Translations under genes and position numbers: made by a program
Shown: one piece after another, positions 23,787 through 34,011 of the stretch
Position numbering within the stretch: the stretch's first letter is position 1
Layout: each line of letters starts with the position of its first letter
Notes under the pieces: model-generated
Seen by the model: the letters and a program-made list of their open reading frames with translations, nothing else
Told to the model about the DNA's origin: nothing
Databases searched by the model: none
Source of the DNA: Aurifilum marmelostoma
Taxonomy: Eukaryota > Ascomycota > Sordariomycetes > Diaporthales > Cryphonectriaceae
Direction: 5' to 3'
NCBI GenBank assembly: GCA_027559495.1
Contig: JAMXSV010000003.1
Location: 2,170,001-2,234,000, forward strand
DNA: 64,000 nt

Positions 23787-24845
23787 TTAACCAGGAGGGA
23801 GCTGGCTAGCATCGACAACGTCGTCGGCCTCCTTTGCGGCGTCGTCCCGCGGACCTGACAACGGCGACCGAGGCAGGGCCATCAGACCAGTGCGAGCGGA
23901 CTCGAGGATACCAAAGGGTGTGATGAGCTTCAGGAATGAGTCGATACGGGTCGGCTTCGCAGAGCTGTAGGATCTCGAGTATCAGCACAAGCTCTCGAGG
24001 GAAAGGAAGGGGGCAAAAAAACATTGACTCATTCCGGGGTTGTTCAGGGCTTACATCTCGACGATACAGCTGCTGTTGCTGATATCGAGCACTTTTCCGC
24101 CAAACTGATGCGTAAAGTACGTGATACTTCTCAGATGCTCATGCTTCAGACGCAGAGCCTCACTCGGGGCCAGACGGCTCGGGTGGTAGTCCTCAGCCGT
24201 CTCGCTCAGTGTCGGCGTGCGGTCCGAGGGCTCGCTCTCGTCCACGGCGCCATCGGCGGTGATCTCGCGGTGGTGTGCCCAGAGATCCTGAAAGTACTCG
24301 GGGCCCAGGATGTTGATCTTGGCCAGCAGCAGCTCGCGCTGGACGAGCGCGGCCGAGGTGTAGTCCAGCACGGCCCACACGGGCACCAGATCTTCCAGCT
24401 GGCGTCTAGCCTGCTCGACGACGCCGTCCTGACCAGTGAGGACAATAGTCATACGCGAAAGGTCTGCAACCTCGGTAGAGCAGACAACCAGAGAGTCAAT
24501 GTTGAAACCCCGAGCGGCAAGGATACCTGACACGCGCGACAGCACTCCAGGCTCGTTCTGCACCAGACAGTTGAGGATGTGGCGCTTGGGCGGGTCCATG
24601 GAGGGCACTGGCGTCTCGTAGAGGATGTTGGACACGGCAGCCTGGGCAGACCACGCTGGCGGGGCATCGCTCGTCGGGAGAGGCGCCTGACGCCGGCGGA
24701 GGGCCTTGTAGGCGATCGCAGATGTGGACGAGCTGCTGGCGCGGGCGGTCACGGTGGGCAGGAAGGACGAGGTCGCGGGCTTGAGGCCGTTGAGAGCTGC
24801 TGCCCGCCACGGCGACGAGCGCAGCAGGATGCTTCGGGAGGCCAT
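23787..24845 (-). CDS. ilv6: Acetolactate synthase regulatory (small) subunit, mitochondrial
   Basis: Ilv6 activates acetolactate synthase (Ilv2) and gives it valine feedback inhibition in branched-chain amino-acid synthesis. Exons read on the minus strand are 24845..24055 and 23964..23787, giving 322 aa. The intron is GTAAGC..ACAG. The N-terminus (MASRSILLRSSPWRAAALNG) is a mitochondrial presequence. An ACT domain begins at HILNCLVQNEPGVLSRVSGI and continues through GFNIDSLVVCSTEV. A second domain carries RELLLAKINILG, and the C-terminal part has HQFGGKVLDISNSSCIVE and KPTRIDSFLKLITPFGILESARTG split between exons (the break falls after the Glu). It shares a 0.6 kb divergent promoter with USO1. 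Confidence 0.96.
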
Positions 24846-25463
24846 CTTGTCAATCAACCCGGAGAACAGTCGAAACTGTGTTCTCTGGAGAAGAATCGAC
24901 TTATGACTTCCTTCAGACGGATTGGGTCGGCGTAGGTGTCTGGGCCGCCTGTGTACAAGGTGAGAGGGACGTAGATGAGTCTGAGTCAAAAACTCCAGAG
25001 GTCGGTCGCTGGTGGGTTTTGGGGGCAAGTCGACGAAGAGATAAGTCTCGAAAGTAGTTTGCGGCCAGCTAGCCGACGTCGGCGAGAATCCTTGTCGTTT
25101 CTCTTCCCCAGATTGCCCTGCCTAGGTACTGTGAAGAGGTACTCAGTACCTTGTATAGCGTACCGTACAGCCAGTACCTACTACATAGCACACTACAGCG
25201 ACACAGCCCTCTGTTTTTAGTGTCAGAACCCACTGCTGAACCCCTGTCAGCTTAGAAGCACCACCGCTGTAAGGTGGGATGGGATGCTTTTTGAGGTAAC
25301 AGCTGTCAATCCGCTGGGGAACCCTGAATCTTTTTGCCTGCGTCTCGTCAGTCTCGAAACATCTCTTGCGCCGAGAGTTTGTAACTCTGTCGCCCATACT
25401 CTCTCCTCCAACATGGACTCATAGCCCCATGGAAAGCAGAATCCTCCGTCGAGCCCGACCATT
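24846..25463. promoter_or_regulatory. Divergent promoter of ILV6 and USO1, with short upstream ORFs before USO1
   Basis: About 620 nt between two divergent start codons. Two ATGs precede the USO1 start on the plus strand. ATG 25413 opens a three-codon ORF (Met-Asp-Ser-stop). ATG 25429 opens an out-of-frame 70-codon ORF that overlaps the USO1 start and ends at 25641. Whether they are in the mRNA depends on the unseen transcription start. Confidence 0.5.
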
Positions 25464-28400
25464 ATGTTCTCGATCGCGACTGCGCCGGCCAAGCAGTCGG
25501 TCGGCGAAACCATATCTGTTCTTAGCGGCCGTCTCAGCTCGTCGACTCTCCTCGAGGACCGTCGAGCTGCCATCCAGGGTCTGCGCAGCTTCGCAAAAGA
25601 CTACCCGGCCTCCGTCGCGTCTGGTGCGCTCAGGAGTCTGATCGGGAGCCTGAGCAAGGATGGAGACGACGTCGACACGGTCAAGGTGGTCCTCGAGACC
25701 CTGCTCATGCTCTTCAACCCGAACCAGGACAGCCCCGAGGCGTCCGACGAGATAGTGCTATGGCTCGCAGACGAGTTCACCCAGAGGCAGGAGAATATAA
25801 CGCTACTGCTTGACTTCCTCGAGACCACCGATTTCTATTCCCGACTATACTCACTCCAGCTACTGTCCGCGATCTTGTCTGCCCGAACGGAACGTACCGA
25901 GGAGTGTGTCTTCACCGCACCGCTTGGAATCTCGAGACTGGTGGCTATTCTCGACGACCGGAGAGAGGCTGTGCGAAACGAGGCCATAAGCCTGCTCATA
26001 TACCTCACGCCCTCCTCGATAGACATACAAAAGCTGGTCGCCTTCGAGGATGCCTTTAAAAAGATATTTGCCATCATCTCGGCGGAGGGGTCCTTGCTCG
26101 AGGGCGGCCAGGCTGTCGAGGACTGCCTCATCCTGATGGCAAACCTCCTCAGGCTCAACAGCTCCAACCAGAGCCAGTTCCGCGAGACAGGATGCGTCCC
26201 GCAGCTGTCACAACTCCTGCAGACCGCATACCAGCTCCCGGAGGATGGGGAAGAGGTGGCACCTTGGGCGCAGGCGCAGCGAAACAGGAACGTTTATGCG
26301 CTGCTCGCAGTCATACGAATGTTTCTCGTCCGCGGCGCTGTCGGTACTATACAGAATCAAGGCGCATTTTGGCAACATAATCTCCTGTACCACGCTCTTC
26401 AACTTGCGTTTAGCCATTCCGCAGAGATCCCAATCAAGGCCGAGGTATGTGACGACCCTTGTGTGTGTGTGTGTGGGTGTGGGTGGGTGTGTGTATGTAT
26501 GTGTACGCGCGTGCATAGGCTCAATTGTACTTTCCATAGGCTCTGGTCACCTGCGCCGATATCATAAGGGGCCACACAACTCTTCAAGAGAACTTTGCAC
26601 AGCTGCAAGTGCCGTCCCCACTCGAAAGCAACCCTCCGACGCCTAATGGCAACGGCCCGCGAGCGAATGGCATCCCAAAGGTGTATGTTATCGACGGGCT
26701 GCTGGATCTGGCACTCTGCGTGCGCACCCTGCAAGCATTCGATATGAGGATGGCGGCTTGCGAATGTCTGAAGGCCTACTTTTTCAACCATGATGGCATC
26801 CGGGAGCATTTCCTCCGCCGAGCGATTGACGGTCACAAATCGGGGACGATCGAGTCTGCAAATGTGCTGACGACTTTGCTTCGCTCGCCGACTGAAGACA
26901 GTACTGTTGATCCTTATAGGTATTGGTTTGCGGCCTGCATCATGCTGCATCTCACTTTTGAAAACTCGGCCACCAAGGAACTTGCCCGACAGGTGACTGA
27001 AGGCAACGAGGCGGAAGGCGAAGAGGTCGTCACGAGTATCCAGACTATCACGTCGCACCTGGTTGCTAGTCTTTCTCGAAGCGAGGACGAGCGCGTCACA
27101 ATTGGCTACTTGATGCTCCTTCTCTGCTGGCTGTTTGAAGACCTGGACGGAGTGAATGACCTCCTGGAGGAAGGCAGCAACGTCCAGCGGCTCATCCAGA
27201 CAGTCGTGAAGAATACCTCGAGCGAGACGATCGTGCAGGGTCTTTCTGCCATGCTTCTGGGCGTGGTATACGAGTTCTCGACAAAAGACTCGACGGTGCC
27301 CCGCAGCACACTTCAGTCCCTTCTGATGTCGAACATGGGCCGGGACAGGTATATCGACAAGCTCAGCAAGTTACGGGCTCATCCCGAAGTACGCGACTTT
27401 GAGATGATACCACAAAAGCTGGACCCCTCTACCGGTGCACTTCCTGATGTCTATTTTGATTCGACTTTTGTGGAATTCTTCAAGGACAACTACAGCCGCA
27501 TCCTGCGAGCCATCGATAGAGATCCTGGAATGGAAATCTCGGTGATCACGAATGGCGTGCAAAAGGGCATCTCGCGCGAGCTTGTAGACTCGTTGCGCAC
27601 GCAAGTGGACGAGAAGGAGAAGGCGCTGCAGGAGTGCCAGGCGAACGTGGCTCACCTGGAGCAGCAGCTCGGACAACACCAGGCTGATCTCCGGCGCAAC
27701 CAAGAAACGACGTCGCTTGAGCTCTCGCGGGTCAAGGCTGTGAACGAAAACCTGCAAAAGAACCACGAGCAGGAGCTAAAGCAGCTGCGCGAGCAACACA
27801 GCCGGAGGGAAGCCGAGCTGCAGGGCCATATCGACACGGCACGGCGGGCCGCTGAGACCGAGTACGACAGACTGCAGAAGAAGGCCGATGCTGAGCTGCA
27901 AGCCAAGATCCAGGAGTATGAGGACCGACTCGTACAGATGGAGAAGGAGTTCAACAAGGAGATGAAGCTGAAGGATGAGCAACATGAGAAAGAGAAGGAA
28001 GCGGTCCGTAAAGAGACTGAGGAGGGCCGCAAGAGAAGACAGTCGGAGGCTGATCGCTCGTCGAGACGGGCCGAGGCGGAGAAGGCTGACCTCAAGGCCA
28101 CCATCAGCAGGCTCGAGGTTGACCTTATGAAGGTAAGCCATCTCATGCAGACAACTCGTGGCCTTGGTTCTCGTGCTAATGTTTATAATCCTCTGGCAGG
28201 CAAACAAGAGTAGATCCCAAGAGGTGCAGTCTGCCAAGGAGACTTCCGAACGAGCCCAGAAGAAGGCCAGTGAGCTGGAGAGCAAGGTCTCTGGGCTGCA
28301 AAAACAGGTTCAAGAGGTAAGACTATCCCACCACGCATCAATTCCGCCCTGATCGCTGCTGACAAACGATCTCTCTTTCTAGTCAGAGGCCAAGATCGCG

Positions 28401-28625
28401 GCCAAGGAAAGTGAAAAGGAATCTATTCAAGGAGAACTGGACGACCTGCTGATGGTCTATGCCGACATCGAAGAGAAAGTCAACAAATATAGGGAAAGGC
28501 TGAAGGCCAAGGGCGAGGTCATCACGGACGATGAAGCCGATGATGATGAGGATGAGGATGACGACGAGGATGACGACAAAAAAGAAGGAGGCGAAGAAGA
28601 CGAGAAAGATGAGGGTGTGGATTAG
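25464..28625 (+). CDS. uso1: Vesicle tethering protein Uso1/p115
   Basis: A long tether that captures ER-derived vesicles at the cis-Golgi before SNARE pairing. Exons are 25464-26444, 26540-28132, 28200-28316 and 28383-28625, giving 977 aa. Introns are GTATGT..ATAG, GTAAGC..GCAG and GTAAGA..CTAG. Residues 1 to about 640 form the armadillo head (MFSIATAPAKQSVGETISVL, EDRRAAIQGLRSFAKDYP, FFNHDGIREHFL). The coiled coil starts near RTQVDEKEKALQ and runs to the end as heptad-rich Glu/Lys/Gln/Leu sequence. The tail is a short Asp/Glu-rich acidic segment, as in p115 where it binds other Golgi proteins. Intron 1 contains an impure GT repeat. The start is supported by the conserved MFSIA N-terminus. 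Confidence 0.95.
26458..26510 (+). repeat. Impure (GT)n repeat inside USO1 intron 1
   Basis: TG dinucleotides broken by GGG and TATG units, lying between the donor at 26445 and the acceptor at 26539. Confidence 0.85.
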
Positions 28626-29460
28626 GAGTTGGTCTAATCGCAATCTTCAGTTGTGTCTCGGGTTTGAGAGCTCCCCTGAGAACGTTAGCATTGCAAGCGA
28701 AGTCATTTCAAAGAGCCTACAGAGATGACGCTTGTGACTTTAAATTTCCAGAACTGCCTGGAAGCTGTGATAGGACTTGTGTAGAAAAGCTCAGTGAGAG
28801 CATTCACCCTGCGAAACGCTGGAACTGACAAGTGAATGTTGAAATATCACAGCTGCCCAAGAGGGAAAATATCTTGTATCTGACAATATTTTATTTCTAA
28901 GGAGAATAAGATCAATCTTGCCTCTTTATTTTAACTTTTCAAAATTTCTGCGTATAAGTCTATACAATAATCCTCGTGTCTCAAAAATTGCTGCTGTGAT
29001 CGTCACATCACCACCACCAGGCGGCGGCTTGGCCCGCAGTTTTAACCACCACCACCACCACCACCACCACTACTATTCAAAATTTAGAGTCGCAGCATAT
29101 TTTTAGTGAAAATTTCATGCACGCTTCTCTGCTCTTCTGCACACACCCACCTGCATGGAAAAATCAACCCAGCAGAATTTCACCCACAAAACTGCAATTC
29201 AGTCTGACCTGGATTTTATTGTGAGTTGATTTTTACCCTTTCTATACCTCGTCCAAGGACAGGGCAAAGATCTGAGTTTGGTGGCTATCGGACCTGTGCA
29301 GACCCGTTTTCTCTCGTGCAGCCTCTAGTCAAGTCGAAACCACAAGATTCCCTAACATTGACCAGGGATTGCAAGCGGGCACTGGAAAAAATCAGCAAAG
29401 ACTGCGTCGCCAATTTCTTCTGTCCACCCCTCGTCAGCACACGGGGCCACCATCGCCACC
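28626..29460. other. Intergenic region between USO1 and the PRMT3-like gene
   Basis: About 830 nt with AT-rich sequence at about 28850-28990 and a (CAC)n repeat at 29045-29070. The PRMT3 start has a Kozak-like CGCCACC directly upstream. Confidence 0.6.
29045..29070 (+). repeat. (ACC)n microsatellite
   Basis: About 8.5 uninterrupted ACC units in intergenic DNA. Confidence 0.95.
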
Positions 29461-31418
29461 ATGTCCAGACGGGCCGACGATATCCTCAGCGACTCCGAGG
29501 GGTCCGAGGGCTGGGACGACGTGAACGAGGCCGACGACGAGCAGGAGGCCCTCGACATCGTCTCGCTGTTTGACGACAGGGTGTTTCCCGACGCGGCGTC
29601 CATGCTGGCGTACTGCAGGGACAAGTTCGGCTTTGACTTTGTGGCGGCGCGCGACAGGCTGGGGTTGGATTTCTATGGTAGTATCAAGCTGGTCAACTTT
29701 GGTGAGTTCTGAGGCGTGATTGATCGAGTGGCTTTGGCTCCTCTTGCTAACTTATCTCTCTCTTTTTCTTCTTCTTTGCTCTCTTCAGTGCGGAGCACAG
29801 TCAAGGATGGCAAGCCTCTCCCCGAGCACATCTCTGAGGCGGACATCTCAGATGACCGCTTCATGATGCCCGTCCTGCCCGACGATGCCTTCATCATGTG
29901 TCTGGATGATCTGCCCGCCTCGCCGGATTCCGCAGAGGGCAAGGGCAAGGACGTTCAAGAGTCTGCTGCTGCTGCTGCTGCTGCTGCTGAGACCACCGAG
30001 AGCGACGCCCTGAGGGCGCAGCTCGATGAGATGACGAGGCAGTTTGCCAATTACCGGCTTGCGGTGGAGCAGACGCTGGACAAGCGCTGGCATGCCGAGG
30101 ATGACGGGTCTGATTCGGGCTCGTCTTCGTCGTCGTCGTCTGCCGGGCCGACGAAGAAGAACAAGAAGAAGAAGGAAAAAGAGGACTCTTCGCAGTCGTA
30201 CTGGGAGGGATATGCCAACCATGGTATGTTGCTTGGATCGATATACATACATGGACAGGGCGAGGTGACACAGTGCCAGTAGGCGAGGTGGGATTTGATG
30301 GCTGACGGGATGAGAAATGGGCAGACATTCACGAGACGATGCTCAAGGACACTGTCCGCACGGATGCCTATCGCGACTTCATCTACAACAACAAGCACCT
30401 CTTCAAGGGCAAGGTCGTGCTCGATATTGGTTGTGGAACAGGTGAGTGATATCTTGTTGAGACTCTTCTATTTTCACACACCAACAAATCTCATCTCCTC
30501 GTTCTTTCGCTGACAAGACTTCAAAAGGCATCCTCTCCATGTTCTGCGCCAAAGCCGGCGCCTCGCACGTCTACGCAATCGACAAGTCGGCCATCCTCGA
30601 CAAGGCCCGCGAGAACGTCTTCCACAACAACCTCTCGAGCACCATCACCTGCCTGCGCGGCCGCGTCGAGGACATCACCCTCCCCGTCGACAAGGTCGAC
30701 ATCATCGTGTCCGAGTGGATGGGCTACTGCCTCCTCTACGAGGCCATGCTCCCCCTCGGTGCTCTTCGCCCGCGACCGCTACCTCAAGCCCGACGGCCTG
30801 CTCATCCCCAGCCACGCCACCATCTTCGTGGCCCCCGCCAGCGACCCCGAGTACGTCACCGAGAGCGTCAGCTTCTGGCGCGACGTGTACGGCTTCGACA
30901 TGAAGCCCATGCTCGAGGGCCTGCTGCAGGACGTCCGCGTGCAGTACGTCCCCGGCGACGCCGTGTCGGGCTCCGCGAGCGCCTACGCGCTGGACCTGTA
31001 CAGGTGCACCGTCGACGACCTGTCCTTCCGGGTGCGGTGGGCGAGCAGGCTGGCCAAGGACGTCGAGTGCGTCGACGGCTTCGTCATCTGGTTCGACAAC
31101 TACTTTGCCACCACGCGCAGGGCCGACGGCGCTGTCGAGCTCATCGAGGCGCCGGCCGAGGAGTGGCAGGCCAAGAGGGGCGACGGCAGCGTGGCCTTCA
31201 CGACGGCCCCGCACGCCAAGGATACACACTGGAAGCAGGGGTTCCTGATGGTCGAGGACCACGAGGGGGCCAAGGTGAGGCCGTACAAGGCTGGTGAGGA
31301 TATTGAGGGCTTTCTGTCGTTTTCTATCGCGGAGGAGAACGCCCGTGGGTTGGACGTCAAGATTGAGTGGGACGGACTGCCGAATGCCCAGCATGCCCAG
31401 ACTTGGTCTCTGCACTGA
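29461..31418 (+). CDS. rmt3: Protein arginine N-methyltransferase 3-like, with a one-base frame disruption
   Basis: Type I arginine methyltransferases of the PRMT3 group methylate ribosomal protein uS5/S2. Exons are 29461-29701, 29789-30223, 30325-30441 and 30528-31418. Intron 3 ends in AAG rather than C/TAG. The N-terminus has the acidic start and DFVAARDRLGLDFYGSIKLVNF of fungal PRMT3s. An Ala run, a Ser run and a Lys-rich stretch follow. The SAM site VLDIGCGTG^ILSMFCAKAG spans exons 3-4, and the double-E loop is SEWMGYCLLYEAML. Directly after it, at C5 30751-30755, the frame changes by +1. Frame 0 then becomes nonsense, while frame +1 gives VLFARDRYLKPDGLLIPSH and the THW loop (DTHWKQGF) to the stop. 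Skipping one C gives 560 aa. This is a sequencing error, a lesion, or recoding. Confidence 0.88.
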
Positions 31419-31637
31419 GGCGCGTTCGGTTGGTAGGGGCCAGACGTTGTGAGAGGGGCGGACCAAGAGTGAGAGAGAAAAAGATCAAAATTTGTTGTGA
31501 ATACCTATACGCTTTCTGTGCTATGCTAGAGAAAAGGACAAAAATGCGTGCCTGCCCGCCTGGCTGGGGAGAAAAACTAGACACTCACCTTCGAGTCAGA
31601 CCTGAAATGCTGGCTTCTTCTTCTTCTTCCTCTTTCC

Positions 31638-34011
31638 CTATAAATGAGGCACTCCAGCGCTCTGCATGAGCAGGTTGACAATACTCAGGAACCCCTCTCC
31701 AAGAATAAACCCTGAAGCCAGCACAATTAGCGGCGTGTCGTCCCTTCCACCGCCCCTCCTCCACCACCAGGCCACAAGCCCGCCTACTGTCCTCGCCAGG
31801 GTGAAACTGGGCACATTATACATTCCCACAGCGACTGCTATGCCGCCCGGGACGTACACCTGCCACCACCTTCCCGTCCCGTAGATCCGCACCATCGTAG
31901 TTACTGTAAAGAGCACGGCAAGGGCGAGGGCCCACTCTCGAGCCATATAGGGGGAGTCCCTGGCCCGTGACCAGACGTGCGGTGAAGATCCATACGTATG
32001 CGGTGGGGACCTGAAAGAGGCTGCCGGGGATGGTGTAGACGGCGGTATAGAGCTTGTAGATGAGAGCGGACACGACGGCGCCGGCGGTGGCACCGACGAC
32101 CTGGCCCCAGAACTGGGCTTTGGGTGCCGCCCCCAGCAGGTGGCCTGTTTTGAGGTCCTGCATGAGGTCGCCGGCCTGCAGGGCGCCAGCCTCGGACACG
32201 GCGCCGGCAACCAGGTTGATGAGAACGGAGGTGGGGTGCGACTGCGGCACTATGAGCGCAAAGAACAGCTGGGCGAGCTTGGAAATGCCCGAGACCGGGT
32301 TGAGATCCGTCTCGCCGAGGGCGCGGACGCCCATGATGCTAAGAATGAGGGCCATGAGAACGGCGGAGATGGTGGCGTAGAGGGGGACAAGGTCGCCAAA
32401 GACGATGTGGATGCAGAGGATACAAAATGCGATCGAGAGGATAAGACCAATGATCACGGTACGGGTGGAGATGAGGTCACGGGCGGGTGCGTCGTCTTGA
32501 TCTGACACTGCGAGAATGTGCGAGATGTCGTCCTGGTGGTGGTCGCCACGGGTTTCATCGTGATCCATCGAGTCGCGTGGGTAGCCGGAGTCGTACACAG
32601 GGCTCTGCGGTGCAGCATTATTGTTATCGTCGTCGTCGTCTTCGTCGCGGTGCCTGAGTGAAGTGTAGCCCTGGGGCCTGGAAGACAGGACTCTGCCTAT
32701 TGCTATGTCGCCTGACTGCCATCTCTTATGGGCAAAGTTGGCCAGGCGCTGGAACACGGGTCGGAAAGCGAGGTAGCCCAAGCTGACGACCGCATCGGCG
32801 AGCATGATCGCTAGAGATGTCCAGACAATCCAGCCCTTGCTCCCATGCTCCCAATCGCCGATGTCACCCGGTGCCCAGCCTCTATATTTGGCAAGGGGTG
32901 AGAGAACACCCCATCCTAGGATCGCACCCAGCAACTGGATTTGTTACGGTCCTGTCAGCACTTGGACTTCTTCTGCATGCAAGAAGTTGAAAGTGGAACC
33001 TACCATATGTATGGTCGTCGCGGGACCCATGATGATTCCCTGGCCAACATATGCCAGACTGGGGTTCAAAGTCCAGAGCCAGGCGGAGGCGGCAGTGTAG
33101 CCAAAGATAGGAAGCTCCCGCAGAACAGGGAAGAAGTATGTCGCAAAGGTATAGATCCCAGAAATGAAGAAGCAGACCAACAGCAGCCGGACGTTCGTCT
33201 TCCACTGTTGTTTCTGGTGATCTGATGAGCCTTCTTCCAGCGTCGTTGTCGTTGTCATCCCGGTTGGTACACTACCACCACCACCAGCACCAGCACCGTC
33301 AACACCCTCAGGCTCAACATGGTCCTGCCGACCTTGACGAGGCGCAGAGTCGTCCTTCACCAGTCCCGTCTTCCCATGCAGCACACTGATCAGCACGGCC
33401 GTGCTGAAGCCGCTGGGAAACTTGAGCTTCTCGCGGATAATGACCTGCCGCCTCAGGGGCACCGCGAAGACAACACCAAAATAGCATAGCCCAAGCGACC
33501 AGACAATGAGCTGCCACACGCTGAGCACGATGGGTCCTTGCTCCTCGGTCCTGAGGAGGTAGTTCATGGCCGGCAGAACACCCACAAAACCACATCCGAG
33601 AGGCATGATGGCCATGGAGCCAGCAACGGTCTGGACGAGGACGTTCTCGACGGGCGAGAAGGGAAACTTGAGGTGTCGAGAGAGGGTCTTGAAGATGCCA
33701 AAGCCCATCAGCGAGGACGGCATGGTCATCATGCTCACCCATCCGGTCTGCAGCCCAAAATACATATTACTGAAGCAGATGATCAGGCCGACAGCCAGGC
33801 CAGCGAGCACACCACGGATCGTAAAGCTGCGGCCTTCTACCTCCAACCCCTGTTGCTGATTGTGGCCATGCCTACCGTGGAAGACATCATCCTCGCTCCC
33901 AGATGACGGAGGGACTTCGCCCGTGTCAGTACGAGAGCCGTAACTCGTGCGGTGAAGGGCTGTGCGAGTGTTTTCAGGCTGCTGCCCTCTTCCACCCCGA
34001 TCTGGAGCCAT
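31638..34011 (-). CDS. OPT-family oligopeptide transporter, with a one-base frame disruption
   Basis: A proton-coupled transporter of small peptides or metal chelates, OPT family (YSL/PT-like branch). Exons read on the minus strand are 34011..33004 and 32934..31638. The intron is GTAGGT..CCAG. The first ATG is 34011; a longer frame opens only with a TTG. The protein has an acidic polar N-terminus, then many membrane segments with the conserved CFSNMYFGLQTGWVSMMTMP, REKLKFPSG, IHMLLGAILGWG, NLVAGAVSEAGALQAGDLMQ and QVPTAYVWIFTARL. A loop with an Asp run (about 32625-32645) lies in the middle. At the C5 run (31954..31950 on this strand) the frame shifts by +1: frame 0 degenerates and frame +1 continues MAREWALALAVLFTVTTM to the natural stop. 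Skipping one C gives 767 aa. Only the last 13% is affected. Confidence 0.86.

Noticed and set aside
30751..30760. A short intron as explanation of the PRMT3-like frame change
   Set aside because: The conserved sequence is continuous on both sides of the C5 run, so there is no room for an intron and no GT..AG pair fits.
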